NCBI RefSeq assembly: GCF_900182605.1
Contig: NZ_FXTB01000004.1
Coordinates: 1-64,000, forward strand
Origin: Saccharicrinis carchari
Lineage (GTDB): Bacteria > Bacteroidota > Bacteroidia > Bacteroidales > Marinilabiliaceae
Direction of reading: 5' to 3'
DNA: 64,000 bases
This document shows positions 36,752 through 46,172 of the stretch, in pieces. Numbering within the stretch: the first letter of the stretch is position 1; the number at the start of each line of letters is the position of its first letter. Made by a program: the position numbers and the translations under genes. The notes under the pieces are model-generated. The model did not search any database. It was given only the letters and a program-made list of their open reading frames with translations, and had not been told where the DNA came from.

Positions 36752-37891
36752 TTGTTTTTATTTTTTATGAACAACTATAAAATTGCCAACGGACAGATCG
36801 TACTACAAGACGCTATTCTGCAAAATCACAGCCTGATTGTTAAGGATAAAACAATTGTGGACATCACTACCGATGATGATCACTATTCGGATATTGAAAC
36901 AGTTGATGCCCAGGGAGCCTACGTTACGCCTTCGCTTGTTGAGCTGCACATCCATGGGTGCAGCCATTATGGTTTTGATACAGTGGAGGAAGCAGATGTA
37001 TATGAAGCGATAGAGTTTCTGAAGAAACGAGGTATCAATACCTTTGTACCAACCTTTATCTGCGACCGGGCGATAGTAAAGCGCTTCTGCAACATACTTG
37101 CCAATTCTCCCGCCTTGCAAAAATACATTCCGGGCATCTATATAGAAGGTCCTTTTGTGAACATAAACAAGAAAGGAGGCATTATAGCCGATACCATCCA
37201 TAAACCCAACCTTGACGTACTAAAGCAAATTATTGCGGAAACACGGGGTTTGCTAAAGTTAATGACCATAGCTCCCGAAATGCAAGGCAACCATCAGGTG
37301 TTCCATCATTTGCTGCAAAACAACATTGTGCCTTGCTTTGGCCATTCCAACGCCACAATAGCAGATGTATATCAAACGCAAGGACACAACATTAACATCA
37401 CACACCTGTTCAATGCCATGTCGGGCATATCGCACAAAACAAACGGATTGGCCATGCTGCCTTTTATAGACCGTAATATATTTTTTGAACTTAACGGCGA
37501 TGGCGTGCATGTAAATAATGAGATCCTCCAAATGTGCTACAAGCACTTAAATCATGACAAGCTGATACTAATCTCCGATGCCGTAATCTCTGCCGGACTT
37601 GAACCCGGTGAACATGACTATTTCGGGCGTACCGTAATATCCGGAAAGCACGGGGTACGCTACAAGGATGGCAACGTATTAATGGGATCCCAGCTATTGA
37701 TAAATGATGTATTAAAACGGTTCCTGAAACTCACCGGGGCTCCATTGCACGAAGGCATCCGCTTTGCCTCCTACAACCCCAGCCGCCTTTTGGGCATCAG
37801 CGATAAAAAAGGAAGCATAGAACCTGGGAAGGATGCCGATTTGCTTTTGCTGGACCGTAATTTTAATGTAGTGAGGAATTTAAATATGTAA
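36752..37891 (+). CDS. nagA: N-acetylglucosamine-6-phosphate deacetylase
   Basis: Up to 379 aa; the likely start is 36767 (MNNYKIANGQ), since the five residues before it are hydrophobic filler. Family motifs: TPSLVELHIHGCSHYGFDT, YIEGPFVNINKKGG, CFGHSNATI, THLFNAMSGISHKTNG and LISDAV. It converts GlcNAc-6-P to GlcN-6-P and acetate in the cytoplasm. It stands alone between the efflux operon and the ribosomal operon, but would fit downstream of the GH130 and GH163-like enzymes that release GlcNAc-containing products. Confidence 0.93.
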   Translation: MFLFFMNNYKIANGQIVLQDAILQNHSLIVKDKTIVDITTDDDHYSDIETVDAQGAYVTPSLVELHIHGCSHYGFDTVEEADVYEAIEFLKKRGINTFVPTFICDRAIVKRFCNILANSPALQKYIPGIYIEGPFVNINKKGGIIADTIHKPNLDVLKQIIAETRGLLKLMTIAPEMQGNHQVFHHLLQNNIVPCFGHSNATIADVYQTQGHNINITHLFNAMSGISHKTNGLAMLPFIDRNIFFELNGDGVHVNNEILQMCYKHLNHDKLILISDAVISAGLEPGEHDYFGRTVISGKHGVRYKDGNVLMGSQLLINDVLKRFLKLTGAPLHEGIRFASYNPSRLLGISDKKGSIEPGKDADLLLLDRNFNVVRNLNM

Positions 37892-37986
37892 TCATAACAA
37901 AACCATTTGCTATAGTCGCTTTTGGCGATCCGTTGGCTATGGGGGCTTTACAGTACAAGGAGTAAAACACCTAAGCATATATACAC

Positions 37987-38019
37987 AAAAAGCCGTTTTG
38001 CAGGTAGCAAAACGGCTTT
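37987..38019 (-). terminator. Strong rho-independent terminator of the rpsF-rpsR-rplI operon
   Basis: Perfect 13-bp stem (AAAGCCGTTTTGC, 37989-38001, with 38007-38019) and a 5-nt loop. On the minus strand it is followed by TTTTTG, so it ends the ribosomal operon. It can also terminate nagA from the other side, though the plus-strand T-run is poorer. Confidence 0.85.
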
Positions 38020-38063
38020 AAGCTGTTTGTTTGAAAATGTATCTTGTATAAATTTATACTATA

Positions 38064-38510
38064 TTATTCGGCAACTACGTCAAAGTTAACCTCCACCTTT
38101 ACTTCGCGGTGAAGCTTCACTGTGGCCACGTAACTACCAATTTCTTTCACCTGATCCTCTTTGATCGAGATGTGCTTGCGTTCAACGCTATAACCTGCTT
38201 TTTCGAGTGCTTCTGCAATTTGTATAGTATTTACAGAACCGAATATTTTACCGGTTGTACTTGTTTTGGCACCTACCGTAAGCGTTAAGCCTTCCATTTT
38301 TGTTGCCATTTCAAGTGCGTTGTTCTTGATCTTTTCTTCTTTATGAGCTCGCTGGCGCATGTTTTCCTCATGAACTTTCATAGCAGAAGGAGTAGCTAAA
38401 ATTGCAAGCCCTTTCGGAAGCAGATAATTTCTGCCGTAGCCATTCTTTACCCTGACCACATCATTTTTGTGCCCAATATTGGCCACATCGTCTTTTAATA
38501 TTACATCCAT
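38064..38510 (-). CDS. rplI: 50S ribosomal protein bL9
   Basis: 148 aa, starting MDVILKDDVANIGHKNDVV, with GYGRNYLLPKGLAILAT in the N-terminal domain, a long linking helix and a C-terminal rRNA-binding domain (VGAKTSTTGKIFGSV). Normal length. Last gene of the S6-S18-L9 operon, 16 bp after rpsR. Confidence 0.98.
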   Translation of the reverse strand: MDVILKDDVANIGHKNDVVRVKNGYGRNYLLPKGLAILATPSAMKVHEENMRQRAHKEEKIKNNALEMATKMEGLTLTVGAKTSTTGKIFGSVNTIQIAEALEKAGYSVERKHISIKEDQVKEIGSYVATVKLHREVKVEVNFDVVAE

Positions 38511-38526
38511 TTTTTGTCCTCCTTTT

Positions 38527-38796
38527 TTATTTCATCAAGTCAGTAACATAAGGCAACAAAGCAATGTGCCGTGCCCTTTTAACAGCAGTTGCCACTTTTC
38601 GTTGATACTTTAAAGAAGTACCTGTTAAACGACGGGGAAGAATTTTTCCTTGCTCGTTCAAAAACTTTTTAAGAAATTCAGGATCCTTGTAATCAACAAA
38701 TTTAATCTTGTTTTTCTTAAAGCGACAATACTTTTTCTTTTTGATCTCAACCGACGGAGGAGTTAAATATCTGATTTCACTTTGATTTTGTGCCAT
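38527..38796 (-). CDS. rpsR: 30S ribosomal protein bS18
   Basis: 89 aa with the S18 core [40 protein letters not shown] and [12 protein letters not shown] short N-terminal extension with [15 protein letters not shown] is typical of Bacteroidota. It follows rpsF by 3 bp. Confidence 0.98.
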   Translation of the reverse strand: MAQNQSEIRYLTPPSVEIKKKKYCRFKKNKIKFVDYKDPEFLKKFLNEQGKILPRRLTGTSLKYQRKVATAVKRARHIALLPYVTDLMK

Positions 38797-38799
38797 GGC

Positions 38800-39159
38800 C
38801 TATTTCTCCTTTTTTTCTTTAATAGTTCTTCTTCTCTTCTCACTGTACGCTTCAAAGTGCTTGTCCATTTTAAATGTCAAGAAACGAATGACGCGCTCAT
38901 CACGACGAAAAGCTATCTCAAGCTTGGCTATCGCATCGGGTTGTACTTTAAAATCGAACAAGTTATAAAAACCAGTAGATTTTTTTTGGATAGGATACGC
39001 CAGCTTGCGCAGCCCCCAATTTTCTTCGCTTACCATTTCACCTCCGTTCTCTGTAATAACAGATCGGAATTTTTCAACCGCTTCCTTCATCTGTACATCA
39101 GACAAAACGGGAGTCAAAATGAAAACGGCTTCATAATGATTCAACATAGTTATTTTCAA
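38800..39159 (-). CDS. rpsF: 30S ribosomal protein bS6
   Basis: 119 aa as drawn; the likely start is 39147 ([15 protein letters not shown], 115 aa), which is how the family begins. Other motifs are [20 protein letters not shown] and [17 protein letters not shown]. First gene of the conserved S6-S18-L9 operon. Confidence 0.98.
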   Translation of the reverse strand: MKITMLNHYEAVFILTPVLSDVQMKEAVEKFRSVITENGGEMVSEENWGLRKLAYPIQKKSTGFYNLFDFKVQPDAIAKLEIAFRRDERVIRFLTFKMDKHFEAYSEKRRRTIKEKKEK

Positions 39160-39276
39160 TTAATTAATAAATGCGGGCGCAAAATTAATTATTTTATCAG
39201 AGGCTGCAAACTTTTAGCCCTAAAATATTCGCTCCTATTATACGTCTGCGCATACTGTGCCATGGTTTCAAACCAC

Positions 39277-40128
39277 CTAAAACACTTTATGGTTTATGGC
39301 TCTGTACTCGTTAGGTGTCATCCCATTGTATTTTTTAAAGGTTTTATAAAAATGACCTATGGCATTATAGCCACAGTTATAGCAGATGGTTTTTATTGGA
39401 ACGTTGGTCATACTGAGTCGTTGGGCCGCATAATTCATCTTAATTTTGGTAACCGTATCGGTGAGTGTCTGGTTTAGACATTGCCTAATTGTTTTATTAA
39501 CATGATCCGTAGTTCTATTGGTAAGCGCTACAAATCCGGCTATCCCCTCCCTGAACAATTTAGGCGAGTTAAACTGATCCATGGCTAATACCAGCCAATG
39601 TGGTACGTCATTAGACTTGTCGCTAAAAGAATCCGTGAGCATCCTGAAAATTTGCAACACCATAAGATCTAAATGAATATAATCACGCTTTTTTGTAAGC
39701 ATGTAATCCGTTATCGCGGAAATTTCGTTTAATTGATCGGCATTCAGCTTAACCATGAATGGCATTTTTTCCGTGGTCCAGAAAAAAGTGTCTGAATCAG
39801 GGAAATATCTTTCCTTAAATAGGTTAAGGCTTTCTAAATAAAAAGCTATATTACTCACCACCAGCCCGGTACTATTACCGTTGGCGATAAAAGTATGGGT
39901 ATCGTGAGGACGAACTAGGCATAGTGCACCTTTTTCTATTGGGTGCTCTTCACCATTTATAACATGAATACCTGAACCTTCCTTAATCCAAAATATCTCA
40001 GCGTAATCATGGTCGTGATAATCTAGATTTTCGTCGGCAGTAATAGTTCTTCGTACAATATGAAAAACATCATTAGGCTGAATTAAAAAAGAAGGCAAAT
40101 TTATACGGACTTTTTCTTTAGGCTTCAT
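39277..40128 (-). CDS. AraC-family transcriptional regulator with cupin domain
   Basis: A 283-aa protein. The N-terminal cupin has DYHDHDYAEIFWIKEGSGIH and EHPIEKGALCLVRPHDTHTF. The C-terminal AraC DNA-binding domain (about 183-283) ends AAQRLSMTNVPIKTICYNCG followed by FYKTFKKYNGMTPNEYR. Cupin-AraC regulators sense sugars or related compounds. It is divergent from the first GH92 gene with 445 bp between, so control of that gene (and perhaps the whole glycan region) is likely but unproven. Confidence 0.93.
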   Translation of the reverse strand: MKPKEKVRINLPSFLIQPNDVFHIVRRTITADENLDYHDHDYAEIFWIKEGSGIHVINGEEHPIEKGALCLVRPHDTHTFIANGNSTGLVVSNIAFYLESLNLFKERYFPDSDTFFWTTEKMPFMVKLNADQLNEISAITDYMLTKKRDYIHLDLMVLQIFRMLTDSFSDKSNDVPHWLVLAMDQFNSPKLFREGIAGFVALTNRTTDHVNKTIRQCLNQTLTDTVTKIKMNYAAQRLSMTNVPIKTICYNCGYNAIGHFYKTFKKYNGMTPNEYRAINHKVF

Positions 40129-40573
40129 AACATTACGGGCTTATCAAATTTAAATCATTTTTTCCTTCAGTAATTTAATCGATTCTTTTCGCAGGTCGGA
40201 ATAAACAGTGGCTAATGACAAATCTATCAACATTAAAAACCCTCTGCTTGCCGACATTAGGACAGCAAATTATTGGTAATACCTTACAATATTCATTCTT
40301 AATCTCTGCAATAATAATAAAAACCATCTTAATTATGGTATTAACACCGCTTTTAATTACAATTTATCACAACGGAATAGCATAACAAATATAGGTTTAG
40401 GAACAACATATATTATTGCGACATATGGGCTTTTGTACTATTTTTGAACCGTATTAAACACAGCCCCTTAGCACAGTTTTTACTGAATCATAAATGCTTA
40501 CAAAACCCTAGCACATGAGTAGTAAATACTGTGAACGAATATCGCTTAAAAACAACTAATATTTAATATTGTA
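40129..40573. other. Divergent regulatory region between AraC and the first GH92
   Basis: 445 bp, AT-rich, no gene. It should hold promoters for both directions and the AraC operator. A Bacteroidota-type promoter for the GH92 gene is proposed at 40415-40446. No clear operator repeat was identified. Confidence 0.5.
40415..40446 (+). promoter_or_regulatory. Candidate promoter for the GH92 gene at 40574
   Basis: A -7 box TATTTTTG (40439-40446, matching TAnnTTTG) with ATTG (40415-40418) 20 bp upstream as the -33 element. Transcription would start near 40453, giving a leader of about 120 nt. Confidence 0.4.
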
Positions 40574-42877
40574 ATGAAAAGCTTTCAATTATTATTTATA
40601 GTGATGCTTATAGCTTTCACTGCTTGCAACCAAGAAAAGGTAACAAACAACTGTATTACTTCATATGATTACACATCGTATGTTAACCCCCTGATGGGCA
40701 CAGATTCCGAATTTTCTTTATCCAACGGCAATACTTACCCTGCTATTGCGCGCCCCTGGGGAATGAATTTTTGGACCCCTATGACAGCTAACTTTGGCGA
40801 CGGCTGGACCTACAAGTACGACGATTATAAAATTCAGGGCTTCAAGCAGACGCACCAGCCCAGTCCCTGGATAAACGATTATGCCGCTTTTGCACTGATG
40901 GCTATAACGGGCGACCTGGAGATTAATGAAGAAAAAAGGGCTTCGTGGTTTTCGCATAAAGCAGAAGAGGTAAAGCCCCATTATTACAGTGTGTATCTAG
41001 CCGATTATGATACCAAAGTAGAAATAACACCAACTGAGAGAGCAGCATCATTTAAAATTACTTTCCCGCAAAACGATCAATCCTATATATTATTAGATGG
41101 TTTCAAGGGTGGTTCTATGGTAAAAGTAATTCCCGAAGAACGTAAGATAATCGGCTACTGCCGCAATAACCACGGCGGTGTCCCTGATAATTTCCATAAC
41201 TACTTTGTAGCCGAGTTCGACAAAGACTTTGAAATAGTGCACACCTTCACCGACAGCACACTGCATAAAAATAAACTAAGCAGCGAGTCTGACCATGCCG
41301 GTGCCGTAGTGGGTTTTAAAACCCTTAAGGGTGAGGTGGTCAATGTAAAAGTGGCTTCTTCCTTTATCAGCCCCGAGCAGGCACAACTGAACTTAACCAG
41401 AGAAATTGGAGATAAATCGTTTGAAAGCGTAAAAGCAGAAGGTAAAAAGATATGGAACGATGAACTGGGCAAGATAAGAGTAGAAGGAAAGGATATTGAC
41501 CACATACGTACTTTTTATTCCACTTTATACCGGGTATTACTTTTTCCGCGCACATTTCACGAAATAAACGATAATAACGAAATAGTACATTACAGCCCCT
41601 ACAATGGCAAGGTATTGCCCGGCTACATGTATACCGACAATGGCTTTTGGGATACTTTCAGGGCAGTGTTCCCCTTCTTTACTTTGATGTATCCCGAACT
41701 TAATGCCCAGATAATGGAAGGTTTGGTGAATACCTACAACGAGAGTGGATGGTTGCCCGAATGGGCGAGCCCCGGCCATCGCGACTGTATGATTGGTTCC
41801 AACTCCGCTTCACTGATAGCAGATGCCTACCTAAAAGGAATTGATGGCTACGATATTGAGAAATTATACGAAGCCATGATTAAAAATAGCGGTGGCGTAC
41901 ATCCCGAAATTAAAAGCGTAGGCAGATACGGCAGCGATTATTACAACAAATTGGGTTATATACCCTACGATGTGGGCATACACGAAAATACAGCCCGCAC
42001 GCTGGAATATGCCTACGCCGATTATTGCGTGTGGAAACTGGCCGAAAAATTGGGTCGTCCGCAAGAGGAGATAGACCTGTTTAAGGCCAGGGCACAAAAC
42101 TATAAAAATGTGTTCGACAAGGAAACAAACTGGATGCGCGGTAAAAATGAGGACGGCAGCTTCCAGTCGCCCTTCAACCCCTTTAAATGGGGCGATGCCT
42201 TTACCGAGGGCAACAGCATACATTATACCTGGAGCGTATTTCAGGATGTGGAAGGCTTGATAAACCTGATGGGTGGCGACAAAGCTTTTGTGAGCAGGTT
42301 GGATACCGTATTTGAACTTCCGCCTATTTTCGACAACTCCTACTATGGATTTACCATTCACGAAATAAGGGAAATGCAAATTGTAAATATGGGCAACTAT
42401 GCGCACGGTAATCAACCTATCCAACACATGTTGTACCTTTACAATTATGCGGGGCAGCCCTGGAAAACGCAATCCCGTGTTCGCGAAGTACTCACCAGAT
42501 TATATACACCAAACCCCGACGGCTATTGTGGCGATGAGGACAATGGCCAAACATCGGCCTGGTACGTGTTCAGCTCCCTGGGTTTTTATCCCGTGTGTCC
42601 CGGCACGGATGAGTATGTCATCGGCTCGCCTTTGTTTAATAAAGTGACCATGCAGTTCGAGAACGGTAAGGAGTTGGTGATTGAAGCGGATAACAACAAT
42701 GCGGATAATGTGTATATTAACAGCATCCAGCTCAACGGCAAGCCCATCGAACGCAACTTTTTTACCCATACCGAATTACAAAGCGGAGGAAAGATGAGCA
42801 TTGACATGACCAACAAGCCCAATAAAAACAGAGGAAATACTAAAGAGGCCGCACCTTATTCCATGAGTAGGGAGTAA
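40574..42877 (+). CDS. GH92 alpha-mannosidase lipoprotein (first copy)
   Basis: A 767-aa GH92 enzyme with a lipobox FTAC (Cys18). N-terminal domain opens YVNPLMGTDSEFSLSNGNTY. The catalytic-acid glutamate is present in FTEGNSIHY (Glu545), and the base region reads CGDEDNGQTSAWYVFSSLGF. The loop that reads HGNEPSHH in many alpha-1,2-mannosidases is HGNQPIQH here, so the linkage may differ. GH92 enzymes are calcium-dependent inverting exo-mannosidases, usually periplasmic or surface-bound. It is the first gene of a run of glycan genes, followed by a second GH92 after 87 bp. Confidence 0.95.
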   Translation: MKSFQLLFIVMLIAFTACNQEKVTNNCITSYDYTSYVNPLMGTDSEFSLSNGNTYPAIARPWGMNFWTPMTANFGDGWTYKYDDYKIQGFKQTHQPSPWINDYAAFALMAITGDLEINEEKRASWFSHKAEEVKPHYYSVYLADYDTKVEITPTERAASFKITFPQNDQSYILLDGFKGGSMVKVIPEERKIIGYCRNNHGGVPDNFHNYFVAEFDKDFEIVHTFTDSTLHKNKLSSESDHAGAVVGFKTLKGEVVNVKVASSFISPEQAQLNLTREIGDKSFESVKAEGKKIWNDELGKIRVEGKDIDHIRTFYSTLYRVLLFPRTFHEINDNNEIVHYSPYNGKVLPGYMYTDNGFWDTFRAVFPFFTLMYPELNAQIMEGLVNTYNESGWLPEWASPGHRDCMIGSNSASLIADAYLKGIDGYDIEKLYEAMIKNSGGVHPEIKSVGRYGSDYYNKLGYIPYDVGIHENTARTLEYAYADYCVWKLAEKLGRPQEEIDLFKARAQNYKNVFDKETNWMRGKNEDGSFQSPFNPFKWGDAFTEGNSIHYTWSVFQDVEGLINLMGGDKAFVSRLDTVFELPPIFDNSYYGFTIHEIREMQIVNMGNYAHGNQPIQHMLYLYNYAGQPWKTQSRVREVLTRLYTPNPDGYCGDEDNGQTSAWYVFSSLGFYPVCPGTDEYVIGSPLFNKVTMQFENGKELVIEADNNNADNVYINSIQLNGKPIERNFFTHTELQSGGKMSIDMTNKPNKNRGNTKEAAPYSMSRE

Positions 42878-42964
42878 AAATATGCTACTATGAATGTGCA
42901 GTACACCCGGAGCTCGCTCAAGTAAGGTATACCTTTATTATCCCACACTAACAGCAACCAAAAA

Positions 42965-45900
42965 ATGAGATTAAAAAACATAGCGCTTTTCCTGATTCTT
43001 GCCTCCCTGCTGTCGGCTTGTTACAGCGGGTCGAAATCACCATACGATTATGCGGATCCCATGATTGGCACTGATGGTCTGGGGCATACCTTTCCGGGTG
43101 CTACTGTTCCTTTTGGCATGGTACAGCTAAGTCCGTCCAACGATTTTAAGGCCTGGAACTGGTGCTCGGGTTACCATTATTCCGACAGCATATTAAAAGG
43201 CTTTGCCCACACGCACCTCAGCGGTGCCGGACTGGCCGGCTTAGGCGACATCCTGTTTATGCCCACCACGGGCGAAGTAAAGCTGGAAGCCGGAACGGAA
43301 GAAAACCCCGAAATGGGATACCGATCACGTTTCTCGCACAATCAGGAGGAGGCATCGCCCGGGTATTATTCAGTGGTGCTGAAGGATTATGATGTCAATG
43401 TGGAGCTAACAGCTACCGAGCGGGTAGGTTTCCATAAATATACCCCGGCTCAGGCAGGTACCCTAAATGTAATCATCGATCCCACACATCATATCATGGA
43501 GCGGGTACTGGATACGGGTATTGAGTACATTTCGGATACCGAGATGCGAGGCTATAAAAAAAGCGATGGCGAAGGTGGCGAACGGACCGTGTTTTTTTAT
43601 GCCAGGTTTTCCAAGCCAATTATAAAATTTGGCTTAGCTAAGGATAATACGGTAAGTCCCGGTGCAGAAACACTGAAGGGTAAAAACACCAAGGCCTTTG
43701 TGCAGGTTCAACTAAAATCAAACGAAGCACTTCAGGTGCAGGTGGCTCTTTCGTTTGTAAGTCACCGAGGTGCCAAATCCAATTTTGATGCCGAAGGCGC
43801 CGGACTATCTTTTACTGAGGTGCATACGATGGCTCGTTCAAAGTGGAGCGAAAAACTAAATAAGATCAAGGTGGACGGAAAATCAACATCCGACAAGCGT
43901 ATTTTTTACACCGCTATGTACCATTCTTTTATCTCCCCTAATTTAATTTCAGATGTAAATGGCAAATATGTGGTGGAAGGAAAAGTGCTGACTTCAGAAA
44001 TTCCGCAATATTCCAATTTCTCTACCTGGGACACCTTTAGGGCGCTCAATCCACTGTTTACTATGATCGACCAGGAAAAGACCGCAGAATTTGTCAATTC
44101 ACTGGCCAGTCGCCATTCCGATGCCAAGGTGGGGTTACCGGTTTGGGAATGCCTGGGGCACGACAACGTGTGCATGATAGGTTATAACGCCGTATCGCCG
44201 TTGGTTGATGCTGCTTTAAAAGATATAAAAGGTATTGATGCTAATCAGGTTTATGAGGCCGTAAGAGCTGCTGCCATGTCAACCGAAAAGCATAGCCCCA
44301 ACTACGATAAAAACGGGATGGAGGAATATATTCAGCTGGGTTTTGTGCCCGCCGAGTTAAACTGTGCCGTATCCAAAACCACCGAGCAAAACTATTACGA
44401 CTGGTGCATCGCCATGCTGGCCAAAAAATTGGGGCGCACAGCGGATGCCCAACTATTTATAGAACGAAGCCTGGGATATAGGAATCTGTTTAATCCGCAA
44501 ACACAATTCCTTCATTCGAAATATACCACCGGCGAATGGCGCGAGATGGACCTGACGGTGTGGAGCGATTTAATTGGCAACTATGTTTCGGGTAATATCT
44601 GGGCATATTCCGCCTTTGTGCCACACGATGTGGAAGGCTTGATGAGTCTCATTGGCGGTAGAGAAGAATTGGCTACCTGGCTCGATGGAATTTTTACCGA
44701 CACAAGCCACATTGCAGGCGATACCCATGTTGACATTTCGGGCTTTATTGGAAAATATGGACATGGCGATGAGCCCGGTCACCACATGCCTTATCTGTAC
44801 AATTATGCAGGTCAACCATGGAAAACCCAAAGTTATGTGCGTAAAGTGATGGACGATTTTTATCAGGATACACCTGATGGATTGGTGAATAACGATGATT
44901 TGGGCCAAATGTCGGCCTGGTATATTTTTGGTGCCCTGGGGTTTTATCCGGTTTGTCCCGGCGACATGCAATATATCATTACCGCTCCCCTATTTTCGAG
45001 CGCTGCCATTCAACTCGAAAATGGGAAACAGTTTACGATAAGAGCCAAAAACAATCCCAAGGAAAATATTTATATCCAGTCTGTAACTTTAAATGGTGAG
45101 CCCTACACCAAGTCGTTTATCGCGCACCAACAAATTATGCAAGGCGGCGAAATGGTTTTTGAGATGGGCGGTGAACCCAATAAAAAATGGGCATCAGAAC
45201 CTGAGGATATGCCGGTTTCCTCAGTCTCGGTTCCTAAGGGCAGTAGTGCTTTGCCACAAATAACACTAAAGCCTTTTGACAAAGATAACAGCGAGATGTT
45301 TGAAGGAAGCCGCAAGGTCAGGTTGCACAGCAATACGCCCGATGCCGATATCTATTATACGCTCGACGGCTCAACGCCCGACAAAAAAAGCAAAAAATAC
45401 AAGGGTGGTATCACGATGCACAAAACATCCAACCTCAAAGCCATTGCATATGCCGATGGGATGAAGCCCAGCTTTGTTTACGATCGCACCTATTATGCGG
45501 GAAGGCGCTTTGAAGAATTGGCACAAGGATATCCTATACTCACCTTGGAAAATAAAGCTGGTCAACACATCCCAACAAAAGACAGCCCCTTGATGAATCA
45601 GAAAATAGGATCAGAAAAATTTAACGATGGCAGGTGGGTAGGCTTTAATGGAAGAGATATGGTGGCCGTTATCGATTTTGGTCAGGAAATAAGGCTCAAA
45701 AACCTGAGCCTCGGTTTCCTATCCAATACCGGGGTATGGATATTTCCCCCCTCGGCAATCTCCGTATCTGCTTCCAACGACAACAAAAACTTTAAAGAAA
45801 TCGCGCACAAATCGTTCAGCTATTCACAAGCGGAATTAGAAGAAACTTTTTTGGAACGTCCGATTTTTAATCTTAATCATATAAAAACACGCTATTTAAA

Positions 45901-45994
45901 AGTAACAGCCAGTGAATTCGGACCTATCCCATCATGGCACGCCGCCACAGGGCATAAGGGCTTGATGTACCTGGATGAAATAATCCTAAATTAA
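42965..45994 (+). CDS. GH92-family protein with C-terminal carbohydrate-binding domains, catalytic acid missing
   Basis: A 1009-aa lipoprotein (lipobox LSAC, Cys19). The GH92 part (about 25-745) opens YADPMIGTDGLGHTFPGATV and contains HGDEPGHHMPYLYNYAG and NNDDLGQMSAWYIFGALGFY. Where relatives have a catalytic-acid glutamate (E-G/S-N/T), this protein has YVSGNIWAY with Ser542. After the GH92 part comes a chitobiase-C-like domain (about 770-860; YYTLDGSTPDKKSKKYKG) and then a F5/8 type-C (discoidin)-like domain (about 880-1009; IDFGQEIRLKNLSLGFLS). Loss of the acid would stop normal hydrolysis but would be tolerated with a good leaving group, such as a mannose-1-phosphodiester, as I recall from a described GH92. 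Otherwise it may be a binding protein. Confidence 0.9.
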   Translation: MRLKNIALFLILASLLSACYSGSKSPYDYADPMIGTDGLGHTFPGATVPFGMVQLSPSNDFKAWNWCSGYHYSDSILKGFAHTHLSGAGLAGLGDILFMPTTGEVKLEAGTEENPEMGYRSRFSHNQEEASPGYYSVVLKDYDVNVELTATERVGFHKYTPAQAGTLNVIIDPTHHIMERVLDTGIEYISDTEMRGYKKSDGEGGERTVFFYARFSKPIIKFGLAKDNTVSPGAETLKGKNTKAFVQVQLKSNEALQVQVALSFVSHRGAKSNFDAEGAGLSFTEVHTMARSKWSEKLNKIKVDGKSTSDKRIFYTAMYHSFISPNLISDVNGKYVVEGKVLTSEIPQYSNFSTWDTFRALNPLFTMIDQEKTAEFVNSLASRHSDAKVGLPVWECLGHDNVCMIGYNAVSPLVDAALKDIKGIDANQVYEAVRAAAMSTEKHSPNYDKNGMEEYIQLGFVPAELNCAVSKTTEQNYYDWCIAMLAKKLGRTADAQLFIERSLGYRNLFNPQTQFLHSKYTTGEWREMDLTVWSDLIGNYVSGNIWAYSAFVPHDVEGLMSLIGGREELATWLDGIFTDTSHIAGDTHVDISGFIGKYGHGDEPGHHMPYLYNYAGQPWKTQSYVRKVMDDFYQDTPDGLVNNDDLGQMSAWYIFGALGFYPVCPGDMQYIITAPLFSSAAIQLENGKQFTIRAKNNPKENIYIQSVTLNGEPYTKSFIAHQQIMQGGEMVFEMGGEPNKKWASEPEDMPVSSVSVPKGSSALPQITLKPFDKDNSEMFEGSRKVRLHSNTPDADIYYTLDGSTPDKKSKKYKGGITMHKTSNLKAIAYADGMKPSFVYDRTYYAGRRFEELAQGYPILTLENKAGQHIPTKDSPLMNQKIGSEKFNDGRWVGFNGRDMVAVIDFGQEIRLKNLSLGFLSNTGVWIFPPSAISVSASNDNKNFKEIAHKSFSYSQAELEETFLERPIFNLNHIKTRYLKVTASEFGPIPSWHAATGHKGLMYLDEIILN

Positions 45995-46172
45995 AATCAT
46001 AAAAATAATCTTAACTTAAGGTAGAACCCGTAATGCGGAGAAGATAGGGAGCTTTTTTTATTGGATAGACGAAGTAGTATATATTAATCCGTTACGCCCT
46101 ATCTATCGACATATGTTTTATGTTTTTATCTTGATGCTTGATAATTTGTACTTAATATTAATTTACAACACT

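Noticed and set aside
46113-46172. Longer N-terminus of the third GH92
   Set aside because: The 20 extra residues disrupt the signal peptide that begins cleanly at 46173.
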